A DNA stretch of 64,000 nucleotides from Isochrysis galbana (lineage: Eukaryota > Haptophyta > Isochrysidales > Isochrysidaceae), in assembly GCA_018136815.1 (NCBI GenBank), contig CM030932.1:9612429-9676428 (forward strand), written 5' to 3'. The position numbers were made by a program, and so were the translations under genes. This document shows positions 17,104-27,940 of the stretch, piece by piece. Positions within the stretch are counted from its first letter, which is position 1. Every line of letters starts with the position of its first letter. The notes under the pieces were generated by a model, which saw nothing but the letters and a program-made list of their open reading frames with translations, did no database searches and had not been told where the DNA came from.

Positions 17104-17790
17104 TTAGCAGGGATGGGGATAATTGAACGCTTTTGGTCTTTTGTTGCCGCCCCCTTCCGAGGGTCTCGTGTGGCTTGTGCTTTGTGCAGGCTCTCTCTCA
17201 AGTTGGTGTTTGTTGTGGTGGGCCTCCTGGGTTTGTGTCGCTTGCGACGTTCGCGCGCCCGAGGCTCGCTTGTCCGTTTGGCCTTCGGCGGCATTGGAGA
17301 GCATCCCTCCTGGTCTGTCTCCCCTTTTGCTCCTTTGCCCCTTGCTGGGGGGTCCTGTCTGCTCTTTGTCCATCACCTTGTTTTGATGCGGCATTCCCCC
17401 ATTGGGGTTCTGCTGTAGATGGTACCGGGCCGGCCCCTCGCGCCGGAGCGCGAGGGCGGTACCGCGGTTGTGTAGGGTCCCGGCCCGGAGGCCTTCCCTT
17501 TGGAAGCGTCCCACTGGTGTGGTGTGGCTGGTGTGGCTGTGTGTTGTGTAGTAGGAGATGTGTTGCATGCTGGCTGCTGCCAGCATGGCGGCCTTGTTCG
17601 TGGCGTTCGCGGTGGTTCGCGGGCGTGGCAGGCTGGCTCCTGTGCCCACCTGGCTGGGAGGGTCGTCCTGACGCGGTCGCTTCGGCGACAGCGGCGTGTC
17701 ACTCAAGCCTTCGTCCATCTCGGCGAGGGCAGCGGCGGCGAGGGAGGGCGGCGGCGCGCGCTCCATGACCCTATCAGTTTACTGATAGTT
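17104..17790 (-). mobile_element. dispersed repeat with MERAPPP open frame, copy 1
   Basis: A minus-strand frame of 220 residues from ATG 17766 begins MERAPPPSLAAAALAEMDEG. It is related along most of its length to the plus-strand frame at 61673-62365, sharing DTPLSPKRPRQDDPPSQVGT. The protein is basic, polar and without a known domain; it could be ORF1 of a non-LTR element. An 18-bp perfect palindrome lies four bases before the ATG. Classification is open. Confidence 0.55.
17771..17788. repeat. 18-bp perfect palindrome at the repeat 5' end
   Basis: CTATCAGTTTACTGATAG: eight-base arms around a 2-nt centre, just upstream of GGTCATGGAGCG on the minus strand. The copy at 61.65 kb has a different but equally perfect palindrome in the same place. 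Confidence 0.75.
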
Positions 17791-17940
17791 GCATAACCTA
17801 ATGTCTAGATAGCTCCAAATGAAACCTATTCACAGTCTTATTGGCTATTGGCGACACAACCACAACTACTGTTGGCTGTTGGGGAGCGACAGCCATTTTG
17901 TTATTGTTGCTGGACTTGAAATACTCGGTACGGAACGACG

Positions 17941-19110
17941 ATGGCCGTCTCGGCCGTCGGCTCCTCCGCGCGGCATGGGGCCACCCGCGCGAGCCGGATG
18001 CGAACGGCTGCTCCCACGGCTTGGTTTCGCTCGGTACCCTCGGCGTCGTCACCTTGCGACGTGTTTAGCATAGCGCCGGCGGGCGCAAACCAACTTGTGC
18101 CCCGGACAGGTTGCCGCAGCGCTCGCGAGCACCGCCAGCTCGTGGAATCGCTTCAGCGAGCTCACGGGCGAGACTGGGCTCCTCCAACGTACGCAGCCTC
18201 GTGGCCAGATATGCTTGTGCGTCGGTGGTTTGATGATGGTGGAGTTCTCACCATGTCGGCCCTCAACGACGTTGCTGAGTCCCACGCTCATAGACAGCTG
18301 ATCGATCAAGTGGGCGACGGGCTGCCTGTTGTCCCTCTGGACCTTGTCGACATCAACTCGCGTGGGCTTCTCGAGGCGATAGAACAAGACGACAAAGTTG
18401 CTGCTGCGAATATTGTCTCTGCCCTGTCCTCTAACGGTCTGGTCGCATGCTCCCTCGGTGCTGATCCCTCTGATTATCCTGCACTTGTTCATGAGGGCCA
18501 TCGGGCATGGCCCTATATGCGACCTGGCGAGGTTCGTGCCATTGATGGACAGGTCGTGTCCGGCGTATCGCCCTCGGGCGCGACACGTGGTGATAGGTAT
18601 GTTTGCTATGCCGAGTTAGACGGTGCTGCGAGAGAATGGCCGGCACTAGCAAAAGTCGACCGTGCTTTTGGATCCATTGCTGCTTGGTTGTCTCCATTAG
18701 CTGAGGCCTCTCGACTCCGCCTGGAATTGACACGCCGATCGGATATGTATCTGGCGTGCTTTCCCGGCAGTGGACTTGGGTACAATGCTCATCTTGATGG
18801 GAACGAGCGCTGCCGCCTCACGATTGTGCTGTACACATCAAATGATTGGAATGAGGAGCATGGCGGTTGCTTGCACATGCTTGACGAGGCAGCGGGCTGC
18901 TGGTGGTCGCTACCCCCTCAACGAGACACGCTCGTCATCTTTAGGTCAGAGCGCATCCTTCATAAGGTTCAGCCCTGTTATCACTCTCCTCGCTACGCAT
19001 TGACTGTGTTCCTGCATGAGGGTGACGGTGGAGGCACGCCTATCACGCAACAACAAAAAGAGAAGATGGAACGCATAGCTTTGATGTCCTCCATTGCAGG
19101 CTATCTTTGA
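17941..19110 (+). CDS. 2-oxoglutarate/Fe(II) dioxygenase, prolyl hydroxylase (EGLN/PHD-like)
   Basis: 389 residues, ATG 17941 to TGA 19108-19110, no intron seen. The C-terminal two thirds form a double-stranded beta-helix oxygenase. Fe(II) ligands are H284 and D286 in YNAHLDGN and H341 in ILHKVQPC, with the 2-oxoglutarate-binding Arg at 351 in RYALTVFLH. The strand RLTIVLYTSNDWNEEHGG and the block DTLVIFRSERILHKV are typical of EGLN/PHD and related prolyl hydroxylases. These enzymes hydroxylate proline on proteins, as in oxygen sensing or ribosomal modification. The first 100 residues are Ala/Arg/Ser-rich and could be an organelle leader or read-through 5' sequence. A later start at ATG 18253 is possible. 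Substrate unknown. Confidence 0.8.
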   Translation: MAVSAVGSSARHGATRASRMRTAAPTAWFRSVPSASSPCDVFSIAPAGANQLVPRTGCRSAREHRQLVESLQRAHGRDWAPPTYAASWPDMLVRRWFDDGGVLTMSALNDVAESHAHRQLIDQVGDGLPVVPLDLVDINSRGLLEAIEQDDKVAAANIVSALSSNGLVACSLGADPSDYPALVHEGHRAWPYMRPGEVRAIDGQVVSGVSPSGATRGDRYVCYAELDGAAREWPALAKVDRAFGSIAAWLSPLAEASRLRLELTRRSDMYLACFPGSGLGYNAHLDGNERCRLTIVLYTSNDWNEEHGGCLHMLDEAAGCWWSLPPQRDTLVIFRSERILHKVQPCYHSPRYALTVFLHEGDGGGTPITQQQKEKMERIALMSSIAGYL

Positions 19111-20444
19111 AGGTTGTGCGCGTTCATGTGCTCATGTGGACATGGAGGTCGTGCGATCCATCTTTCTCTCATGATTCACATGCGTATGTGTCATCACATA
19201 GGCACACCACAAGCAAATAGGCAATAGAACGATTCGGAGCGCCGCGCACTGCATGCGCGGCATTGGCATTGGCCCGCTGCCAAGACCGCGGCATGGCTGG
19301 CCATGGGCGCATGGCGCATGGACCAAATTAGCTGGATGTGCCTACTCTTGACGCTTGCAGCCCTCCTGCCCCTTGACCGCCTCTAGTCCCCTGGAAGCCT
19401 CGCTCGTGGGGCCATAGTAGAGCAAGTGATAGGCGCTAGTGCGAGATGCTAGAGGCACAGGTGTAGGGCGCATACTAAGTTTTATACTTAGCTCACCTAT
19501 AGGCCATAGGGGGGCACGAGGCTCCTCCCCCTCTCTCCACTCCTCCCCTGCGGTGGGGGAGAAACCACCCACCTCCCTGCCACCTGCCACGCCTCAGCAC
19601 TCAGCGTGGCATGCTAGGGGCAAGCTGCCGCCTGCGCCTGCTAGCGTAGCCTGGCCTTAACTGCTAACCCCTCCGCTGCCTCCGCTCCTCCCCACAAGCT
19701 TGCTTGTCTCTCACTCCCTGGCCCGCAAGGGCAAGGGCTAGCCCATTGCTCTACCCCCTCCCCCCCCACGTTCAACGGGCAGTCAGATGCAGCGTGGGCG
19801 GGCCCCAGGAGCTTGGGAGAGGCCAGGGAAGTTGGAGTCGCCGCAAGGCATGGTGTATGGTGTGAGTGCGTGAGAGCGAGCTGAGCTGACGACGCCTGCT
19901 TGGGAGCTTTGCAGAACCAGATAGCTGCTAGCTGCGCGCGCGGTGAAAACATCAAGAAGACCTATATGTAGTAGTACGAGGGTATTTCAAATACGGCATT
20001 TGCTCTCCATGTTTGCACAAGCACTTCGAACACAAGCACACATATCAACGTCGACCAGAAGAAGATGGATGCGACAACGCTGCTTGCAATGCTCGACCAC
20101 ACTAAACAAAGACGTCATAGTCAGGCGGGCACGGCGGACTACTGCGAGCAACCAGGCATCTCGCTCTGCACACAAGCCAGATCCTTTCCAATGATCACTA
20201 GCGCACTTAGCACCAAGTGCTCATCGTTGCGAGAGGAAACGTACCCGCGCACGCCCTGTAAGTAAGATCGCGGGTGCTGGAACAGGCGCGTTGGGACACT
20301 TGGTAGCCAGCACATAGCGCCGCTCCCAAAGAGTTCGTAACAGGTTCGTACGGCGCGTTGTCGGCAGGCCAATGCACATCAAGCTGCGGAGTGCCGCCTA
20401 CACATGGTCTACCAACTAGGTTATTCGGACCTGGAAGGCGCAGC
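19111..20444. other. intergenic between convergent genes, contains a short repeat
   Basis: The only recognisable item is a repeat copy near 19469-19560: CTAAGTTTTATACTTAG palindrome, then a G run, CACGAG and C-rich DNA, matching copies at 76 and 40349. No gene supported. Confidence 0.5.
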
Positions 20445-21335
20445 TTAGCAGGTACCAATGGCGATGCCGCCGTCGACGTTGATGCAGTGGCCAGTGATGT
20501 AGTCGGCGGACGGGTCGAGCGCCAGATACTTGACAAGGCCCGCGACTTCCTCCGGCTTGCCGAAGCGGCCAACCGGGATAGACTTCGTGACTTGTTCAAT
20601 GATGTCAGCAGGGAGCTCGTCAGTCATGTCAGAGGAAATGAAGCCGGGGGCAACGGCGTTGACGGTTACGCCTCGCGATGCAAATTCCTTAGCCATCGTC
20701 ATTGTCATCGCGATAACGCCACCCTTGGCCGCCGCGTAGTTAGCCTGGCCGGGGTTGCCAATTTTGCCGACGACTGATGCAATGTTAATGATGCGGCCCT
20801 TGCGCTTCTTGAGCATGACCTTGGCCGCGGCCTGCGAGGCGTAGAATACGCCATTCAGGTTGGTATTGATGACATCCTCCCACTGGTTCGGTTTCATGCG
20901 GAGCACCAGGGTGTCTCGCGTGATACCGGCGTTGTTGACGAGGACCTCGACCGGGTCAGGGAAGGCCTTCGCGGTCGCTTCAAAGAGCGCCGAGATGCCC
21001 TCAATGGAGGACATATCGGCCTGCACGGCGACGCCGTCGCCCCCAAGTCCCTTGATCTCTTCGACTACCTTCTCGGCCGCCTCGGCCGACGCCGCATAGT
21101 TGACCACAACGCGGCATCCCTCAGAGCCGAGCTTGAGCGCGATAGCACGCCCGAGCCCGCGGCTGCCTCCGGTGACGATGCAGACGGGCCCATCGGCGGC
21201 CATCTGGAGGGGCGATGCGCGTGCGAGTCCGCGCATCGGCGCGCGCACGCTCCGTGCGATCGAGAGCGCCGAGGCGCCCGGCAGCAGCGCGCCAAGCAGC
21301 GCGAGCATCGGCGAGACGCGGCCAGCCACCACCAT
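20445..21335 (-). CDS. fabG: plastid 3-oxoacyl-[acyl-carrier-protein] reductase
   Basis: 296 residues, ATG 21335 to TAA 20447-20445. It catalyses the NADPH-dependent reduction of 3-oxoacyl-ACP in type II fatty-acid synthesis. It has the SDR Rossmann motif TGGSRGLG (residues 55-62), NNAG (134-137) and the catalytic S187, Y200, K204 (NYAAAKGG). The end SADYITGHCINVDGG is diagnostic of FabG. The first about 45 residues are a leader: hydrophobic MLALLGALLPGASALS and then a basic Arg/Ala/Ser stretch. This fits signal peptide plus transit peptide for a complex plastid. No intron. Divergent from SLD5 across a 1.5-kb purine-rich region. Confidence 0.93.
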   Translation of the reverse strand: MVVAGRVSPMLALLGALLPGASALSIARSVRAPMRGLARASPLQMAADGPVCIVTGGSRGLGRAIALKLGSEGCRVVVNYAASAEAAEKVVEEIKGLGGDGVAVQADMSSIEGISALFEATAKAFPDPVEVLVNNAGITRDTLVLRMKPNQWEDVINTNLNGVFYASQAAAKVMLKKRKGRIINIASVVGKIGNPGQANYAAAKGGVIAMTMTMAKEFASRGVTVNAVAPGFISSDMTDELPADIIEQVTKSIPVGRFGKPEEVAGLVKYLALDPSADYITGHCINVDGGIAIGTC

Positions 21336-21612
21336 GCGAGCCAGCCGGGGAGGGCGAAAGAGATTCCGGCCGGGGGGGGGAGAGGGGAGGAGCTCGAGGG
21401 TGAGATTTTGGTCGGCGAAGAGTGGAGCCCCCCCCCGCCCGCCCGCCCGCCCCGCCCCGCGCCCCGCGCGCCGCAGGATTCCGCCGCCCTCCCCGAGCCT
21501 CTGAAAAAAAAAGACGGAAAAGAAAAAGGGTTTCGCTCTCTCGGTGTCCCCATGTGCGGGTTTCGCGCCAAATCGTCCGCGCGCGCCATCTCTCCCAATG
21601 CCCCGCGCGCGC

Positions 21613-21643
<31 letters not shown>

Positions 21644-22882
21644 CGTAGGACTCACACTCACACTCTCACACCACGAATCCGGATATTGATAGAAAGAAGC
21701 GCGCGAGCACAAGAAATCGATGCAGTCGACACTACTGTCGACACAAGAGACCAGCAAGAGAGAGGGAGGTAATACGAGTAGCGGGAATTCCACGCAAGTT
21801 AAAGTGCAAGATGGATTTGTCAGAAGATTTGGAACCAGAACATAGAGAGAAGGGCGGGAGACGAGAGAGACGGCAGAGAGGAGAAGGAGGAGAGAGAGGA
21901 CAGGGAGAAGGAGATGTAAAGAGGAGAGATAGGGAGAGGAGAGGGGAAGAAGGGAGAGGTAGAGAGGAGAGGAGAGAGAGGAGAAGGGGAAGGCGAAGAG
22001 AGGAGAGAGTGGCGGGGGGGGGAAGGCGGGGGGGCGCGAGAGAGACGGGGGGATGGACTTGCCCAGCTCGTCGGAGCTGCCCTCCTCCTCGAACGACTAT
22101 CAGACCCTTCAGCGCGTGTGGCTTAACGAACGGTGAGAGAGGGGCGAGGCCCTGGAGAGGGAGAAAGGGCAGGGGAATGCGAGGGAAAGGAGAGGGCGAG
22201 GGCATTTGCTTCATTTCTGTCGTGACGTGGGATGGTGTGGTGAAAGGGCGAAGGGTGGGATGGAGGGGGAAGGGAGGGGGGCAGTGCGTAGGGACGGGAG
22301 CCGGGGGGGGGGGGGCAAGGAGGGAGGGAGCGAGGGCGAGGGCGAGGAATGGCGGGGGGCAGGGAAGGCGGGGAGGGAGGGGAACAGAAGGCAAAGAGGG
22401 AGAGAGGCTTGGAGGTTGAGGAAGGCAGGGAAGAGGAACAAGAGTGATGGGCAGAACGGATGTGAACAAGGGACAGCAGCAGCAGGGTAGCTTGACTAGC
22501 CTCACGCCACGACAATGGGAGGGAGCAGGGAGAGGGGCGAGAGGGAAGGAGCGAGGAATCAAAGGCTGAGGGGAGATCATAAGTGAGGGGAAGGCACTGT
22601 AAGGAAGGCAAGACACCAGAACACTGAGACCGAACAATAATGAGGACCGCCGGAGATAGGGATAGGAAACATGGATTGAGATGTAGGGAAAGTACGCGGG
22701 TACGATAGATTGGAAGGCAGTGAGCGTGTACAGTAGTTGCCATAGGCGAAAAGGGACAGAAGGAGAGGCGGTCGGGAGGTCAACGGCTGAAAGAGTATCT
22801 GAGGCGAATTCCATCTCACATAGCGGGCAGCCACACGGTTCGTGAGCCAGAGCGTCAGCGAGCGATAGAGGAAGCGGCACAT
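21336..22882. promoter_or_regulatory. divergent upstream region of fabG and SLD5, extreme purine bias
   Basis: Contains an uninterrupted run of 29 G (21615-21643) and, from about 21770 to 22700, an almost continuous GA-rich plus strand. The open frames through it are low-complexity Arg/Gly/Glu or Ser/Pro/Leu and are not plausible proteins. It must hold the promoters of both genes and perhaps a first exon of SLD5. Confidence 0.5.
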
Positions 22883-24136
22883 TTGAGAGTTAGCGGAAGA
22901 TTGCATGATGCGGGGGAGAAGTTGAGACAGTGGGACCTCAGCCTGACCCCCTCATCCGACTGTAGCCACTCGCCCGAGCTGCTGCCACACCAGGACGACC
23001 TCATCGCGCGGATGAAAGAGGCGATAAGTGATCAGGCACGCGAATCATTCACCCCCGTGTTGTGCTGCTTTGCCAGGCACCCGTTGGACGCCCCACCTCT
23101 TTCATTGCGCTTTGGCAACCAGCTCCATCCTCGCACGCAACCTCAGGAGGCGCGTATCGAGGAGCTGGGTCCGGCGGATGGCATCGCTCGCTCGCTCTAT
23201 GAGATGGAGATCGAGCGTGTCAACTTCCAGCTGCGGAGCTATCTACGCACTAGGCTAGAAAAGATAAGCAGAATGGTGAGACGGCGCGTGCTCGCTCATT
23301 CCTTTCTGGGCCGCGTGATGTCGAGGAGATTTATCCCTGCAAGGACTGTCATGTTTGGGCCCCGGTAGCCGTGGGCTGAAAATGCTGCCGCGCTGTGTAT
23401 TAGGCCATCTGGACAGCCCAGCGTGCCGAGGCTGAAGCAGGCGACGAATTCGATGAGTCGAATCTGCTGGCGCCTGCCGAGCGCAGATTTCTCGAGAAGT
23501 ACTTGGCGCTCTATCAGGAGCACATCGACGCAGAGGCATGGGCATCCCTTGAGGGTGAGGACGAGGACCTTCCTGTCGATATTAAGAAGGTAAGGCGTCC
23601 TTCTTCGGAATAATGTCCTCGAGGATGCATTGTGATTGATAGCGCCCAACAGGTTTCTGCCTTTCCTGCTCAGTTGCTCAGTAGCGCTGCCCCCTGCTCG
23701 CCTCTGCCTCGCTCCTTCTGGCGAATCTGCCCCATCCGCCTTCTGATGACCAATCCTTCACGCAGATCTCAGCTGTGCAATCGCTCCTAGTGAAACCAGA
23801 CACTTCGGCCCACGTTTTCTGCAAAGCCTTGCGCGCATGTGATCCGTTTACGCTCCCGGGAGGCAATCAGGTACTCTTGTGCGCCGTAGCTTAAGGCTGC
23901 ATATTTGCACCAAAGGTCTCTCGTGGTCTTTGATGGAACATTAGATGTGCTCGCAGGTTCTTATGACTATGGGGTCCCATCGAAAGCATCAGCTGCCGAA
24001 ATTCTGTGCTTCGCACGTGAAAGCTTTTCCTTGTGCTATCCCATAGGTTGTGGAGCTAAAAGAGGGCGACATCTTTTTGCTGCCGTACGAGCCTATACGT
24101 CATCTGCTTCTAGAGGGCAGTGTTCAGCTTACCTAG
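22883..24136 (+). CDS. SLD5: GINS complex subunit SLD5 (five exons seen)
   Basis: Part of the CMG replicative helicase. Exons: 22883-23056, 23147-23275, 23404-23589, 23766-23870, 24047-24136 (TAG). All introns are GT-AG and phase 0 (90, 128, 176 and 176 nt). The spliced product is about 227 residues, close to human GINS4 (223). Diagnostic blocks: PELLPHQDDLIARMKEAI; the A-domain LYEMEIERVNFQLRSYLRTR followed by LEKI; LAPAERRFLEKYLALYQEHI; the C-terminal B-domain VVELKEGDIFLLPYEP followed by IRHLLLEGSVQLT. The last aligns with the human VIDLEKGS...ASGAVQLI end. No in-frame ATG precedes the first conserved block, so the true start is probably in an upstream exon I could not place. The start given is only the open frame. 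Confidence 0.88.
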
Positions 24137-25340
24137 ACTACGCGCGCTCGCGCGTCTCGTGCGTCGGCAAAGGGCGCAGGTCGGATCGGAGACTCAAAGC
24201 GTGGGTGGTCGGCGCTTCTGGGCCAGGGCATCGGCTTTACAGAGACTGTCCACTCCAAAGAATGGGCTCGATTCAATTGCTGCCAACGCGTCGGCATAAT
24301 ACCATGTTGCGGCAGGTTGGCCATAAAGTTTTTAGTGCCTAAATACACTTACACTTCATGGATTATCACGGTGGCGCTCTCGGAACGCGTAGTTGCGACG
24401 GCTAGCACGTTTTCAAGCCTATTGCTCACTTGCTGCGTGTATGTGGAGTGTGTATATGATATGTGTATGTGTAAAAAAACAAGCTTTGCAGAAGTAGGTC
24501 GGCTCAGGCCCTTACACACAACCAAGTTGATCCTTGGTTCTTGGTTGATGTTGATGGTCTTCCAACCCACCCTTTCAGGCAACAAGATAGCAAGCCAAAG
24601 CCCACCAACCGCTAAGGCGGCACGACTCACCATATCACTACACCTGCCAAACGCACGCCGCACAACAAGCACAGCCCCACAATCACCACATTCCTCCTCC
24701 TATGGCTCGTACCCCCGGACCACTCCCCGCCCTTCTTCGGGTCCCCAGGTGGCCTACTGTCGGAGCAAAGCTCGTTTCCTCTTTGGAAACGAGCCGCGGA
24801 GGCGCACCGGCGGCTAGCGCGGCGCACGGTTGCTCCGGGGAGCCCGGAACGGGCTCATCGGGAGAACGGGGAGGGCAAATGACGGGCATGTGAAATGGAC
24901 GAGAGAGTGGCACGGAGCCGCGAATCGGAGGGACGGAGGATGTAAGAAAGGGCGCGGCGAGCAGATACCGCTTGCTTATGACTCGTGTGGACTCGTAGAC
25001 TCGAAAGGAAGACTCGGAAGACTCGGGGCTTAGGAGTACTCAGGGGGCTGCAGGTCACCAACAGGCGATCCAATGGCTAAAAACACACAAATCAACACTC
25101 TGCACTCAAACATTAACAGTAACAGGCCGAAAACATACATTAAACGAACCCCGTCTGATGCGCAGAACCAGGAGCGCCCACCAGAAAAAGAGGAGAGAGA
25201 GAGAGAGAACGAGGACTCGAGGGTCAAAACACAATTCGGACTCCGGCTCGGACTACAGAGTAAAATCTAGTGCCCTCGCGAGTCCTGCCTCGAGTCTCGC
25301 GGGGCAGCGCCGAAGGGGGAGAAACTGCCGAGGGGGTGAG
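24137..25340. other. intergenic, no supported gene
   Basis: Mixed-composition DNA with short A/T tracts near 24440-24480 and GA repeats near 25190. No coding or RNA signal recognised. Confidence 0.45.
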
Positions 25341-25670
25341 ATCCCAACACTGACCCAGTTCTCCCTCACATTGACGTATTTTTCCCGGCCTGGCCCGGGA
25401 AAGTCAGGGAATGGAGAGAGGGGAGGGAGGAGAGCTGCGGAAAGGGGGGGGGCCGCGGAAGGGGGGGAATCACCACACTGACCCAATCCTCCCTCACATT
25501 CACGTATTTTTCCCGGCCTGGCCCGGGAAAATCAGGGAATGGAGAGAGGGGAGGGAGGAGAGCTGCGGAAGGGGGGGGGGATTGCAGAGGGGAGTGAATC
25601 ACCACACTGACACAATCCTCCCTTACATTGACGTATTTTTCCCGGCCTGGCCCGGGAAAATCAAGGTCGT
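25341..25670. repeat. tandem repeat, about 128-bp unit, three copies
   Basis: Each unit has CTCCCTCACATTGACGTATT, then TTCCCGGCCTGGCCCGGGAA (an interrupted palindrome), then AATGGAGAGAGGGGAGG and a G run. Starts near 25369, 25497 and 25625. A related purine half-unit recurs near 26795. Confidence 0.8.
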
Positions 25671-25738
25671 TTGCCTTCATTTGGTACCCCTCGTTTCCCA
25701 ATACGCAATGCGTCGGTACAAAAAAATGTCTAGTATCT

Positions 25739-25857
25739 AAGCAAAGGCACCCACCTCAAGCTTGAGGAACTTGAGATTGGGGAATGCGTTCACCACCTCC
25801 CTCAGGAAGCCTTCGACAATCACATCCGGCATCAGCGTGAGCCTGTGTATATTGCGT
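25739..25857 (-). CDS. possible terminal exon of an unrecognised gene
   Basis: Minus-strand frame ending DVIVEGFLREVVNAFPNLKF, then LKLEVGAFA and a TAG. It reads like the last strand-helix unit of a leucine-rich-repeat protein, but no upstream exon in the right frame could be joined. Weak. Confidence 0.22.
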
Positions 25858-26110
25858 GTCGTCCCACGCGATCATACAACGAGACGGGCCCCGACTCGAG
25901 CAACGTCCACAACCACAGTCGCCGCATCCCTAGCTCACGAGCCACACGCATCGCTTCCCGTAACAAAGTCCAACGCCTTGACCGCGCCAATCGGGGGTCA
26001 CCCAAAAGTCGCACAACTCGCCCGAGCGCCCACCCCCCTCGGGCGCCTTTTTATCGCTCGCTTGGCGCTCCCGGCTCACGCAGCGCCCCCCCGTTCTCCA
26101 CAGCTCAGGT

Positions 26111-26518
26111 CTACGTCTTGTTCCAGCTTGATTTGCTGAGCAAGCGCTTAATAAGGGTTTGCTTAGACTTATTCTCGGAGCTCTTCCCGGTCCTCCCACC
26201 GAGTTTCACTCCTGGACATGCCTCTTTGAATATACTGTTTTCCTTCAATGTGGTAATTTGCCATTCATGCATATCCCGTACATTCAGTCGCTTTGATTTA
26301 CAAAGGTGAATTGCTAAATTCACGTATCCTTCTTTTTGTGCTTTCTCAATCCCTTGTATCCTAGCCGTAATATCTTTTAGCAACGATTTGTGTTGGTTGA
26401 GTTTTGGAACTAATTCGAGAAACTCATCATCATCCGAATGTTGCAACACGCGTCTAGCTTCAGATTCTTTAAGTTGTGTCGTTTTATTTTTTGGATGTCT
26501 GGAAATAGCTGCATTCAT
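26111..26518 (-). CDS. hypothetical Lys-rich protein in an A/T-rich island
   Basis: 135 residues from ATG 26518 to TAG. Highly charged and helical: EARRVLQHSDDDEFLELVPK, then LNQHKSLLKDITARIQGIEK, with a Lys/Ser-rich tail. No family recognised. The region 26100-26520 is clearly richer in A/T than its surroundings, which suggests a different origin, perhaps a mobile element or viral fragment. Continuity of a sensible protein at this base composition supports real coding. Confidence 0.4.
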   Translation of the reverse strand: MNAAISRHPKNKTTQLKESEARRVLQHSDDDEFLELVPKLNQHKSLLKDITARIQGIEKAQKEGYVNLAIHLCKSKRLNVRDMHEWQITTLKENSIFKEACPGVKLGGRTGKSSENKSKQTLIKRLLSKSSWNKT

Positions 26519-26769
26519 GAGTGTGGTGGAGGGGGGGGGGGTGCTAGCTCTAACGACTTATTTTTCTCCTCGTCTCCTCGAGATGTTCACCAACGTCACC
26601 ACAATGAATCCTTGTCGAAGGAGGCCCTCTCGGGGCGCGCCCTCATACCGAGCCAAGGCGACGCCGTTCTGGTCGCGTACGGGGTGCTCCTGGGCCTCTC
26701 CTTGGGGGTGCTCGCGGGGGGGCTCATGGTAGGGTGAGAGTCCCCACAGGGAGGGGAAGAAACCCTGAG

Positions 26770-26960
26770 GGAAAGGAGACCAAATGAAGGCAAGCCGCCT
26801 CAGGGAATGGAGAGAGAGAGGGGAGGGGGGAGAGCTGCGGAAGGGGGGAACCGCGGAAGCGGAAGGGGGGGGGCTGCAGAGGGGAGGGGAAACTGCAGAA
26901 GGGGAGGGAGGGAATGCAGAGGGGGGGGGAAGGAATGCAGAGAGGGGGCCCCGTTCTGTT
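26770..26960. repeat. G/A-rich low-complexity tract
   Basis: Alternating AGAGAGGGGAGGGGGG and GCAGAGGGG units, related to the purine half of the tandem array at 25341-25670. Confidence 0.6.
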
Positions 26961-27088
26961 ACCTGCATTTCTTACCTTAAACGCGTGGACAATTACCGTC
27001 ACGGTAAAAATAAAACCCAAATCTTCGAATTTCGAGACGAAAATCGGCGGACCAGGATTTGAGCCCAGGGAGAATCCGAGTCTCCCAT

Positions 27089-27560
27089 CCGGATGGATCG
27101 TCGAAAACGGGCGCGCAGCGCGTCCGGTATCAGTTCGAAGTTGGGCTCTCCGGGCCTCCCTCGGAGACGTCAACCGTCAAATTGGCTCCACGGATGGCTG
27201 ATTTCAACGAGATTTCGGCGCGCGCCCCGCCCGATTGGCGTGACTGTGTGGGTGGCCCCTGTGTATTTGGTGTCCGGCGGGGTCCCCAATCCGGATGGAT
27301 CGTCGAAAACGGGCGCGCAGCGCGTCCGGCATCAGTTCGAAGTTGGGCTCTCCGGGCCTCCCTCGGAGACGGCTCAACGTTCAGTGGGCTCGGCGGATGG
27401 GTGATTTCGACGAGGGTTCGGCGCACGGCCTGCGCCCGATTGGCGTGACCATCCGGGTGGATCCTGTGTATTTGGTATCTGGCGGGGTCCCCAATCCGGA
27501 TGGATCGTCGAAAACGGCCACGCAGCGCGCCCGGCATCGGTTCGAAGTTGGGCTTTTTTA
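27089..27560. repeat. tandem repeat, 202-204-bp unit, two and a third copies
   Basis: Unit begins CCGGATGGATCGTCGAAAAC at 27089, 27291 and 27495. Every frame stays open over the first two copies because the sequence is GC-rich; I see no known domain. Confidence 0.8.
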
Positions 27561-27829
27561 GCTTTTGTGATTTTATAGCGTCTTTTGTCAGTTTTTGATT
27601 ACGTTTTGTTCTGGGGGCCCAAGGGGGGGGTCCGGGTCCTAATGGGCCCCGGATATGTGCTAGTTGGGTGTATTGGGAACTTTCTCCCGAAAAAAATCCT
27701 CAAATTTCCTCAATTCTGAGATGGTCATTTTTCACCCCTTATAAAAAACACTGTTTGACCGCCCTACGAATGCGACACACGCTCGCCGCGCTCCGCCTCA
27801 TAGGCGGTGCGCCCTGCCTCTGCCCTGCA

Positions 27830-27940
27830 TCACGCCGCCGCTTCCTCGTGATGTTGCTGCTTGGCAGCGAGCAGCTGGGCCCGAACCTCCTGCTCGTGAC
27901 GCGATAGCGTGCATCGTGCATCGTGCAGCGTCCGCGCGAT
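27830..27940 (-). CDS. possible terminal exon of an unrecognised gene
   Basis: After a TAG acceptor-like site at 27941-27943, a minus-strand frame encodes LHDARCTLSRHEQEVRAQLL, then AAKQQHHEEAAA and TGA. The coiled-coil-like end with an abrupt stop looks natural, but no partner exon was established. Confidence 0.28.
   Translation of the reverse strand: MARTLHDARCTLSRHEQEVRAQLLAAKQQHHEEAAA

Noticed and set aside
21732-22880. Long minus-strand open frame of 382 codons between fabG and SLD5
   Set aside because: It is Ser/Pro/Leu low complexity forced by the purine-rich opposite strand and resembles no protein.
27089-27560. CRISPR-like array
   Set aside because: Units of about 203 bp are simple tandem copies without spacers, in a eukaryotic context.
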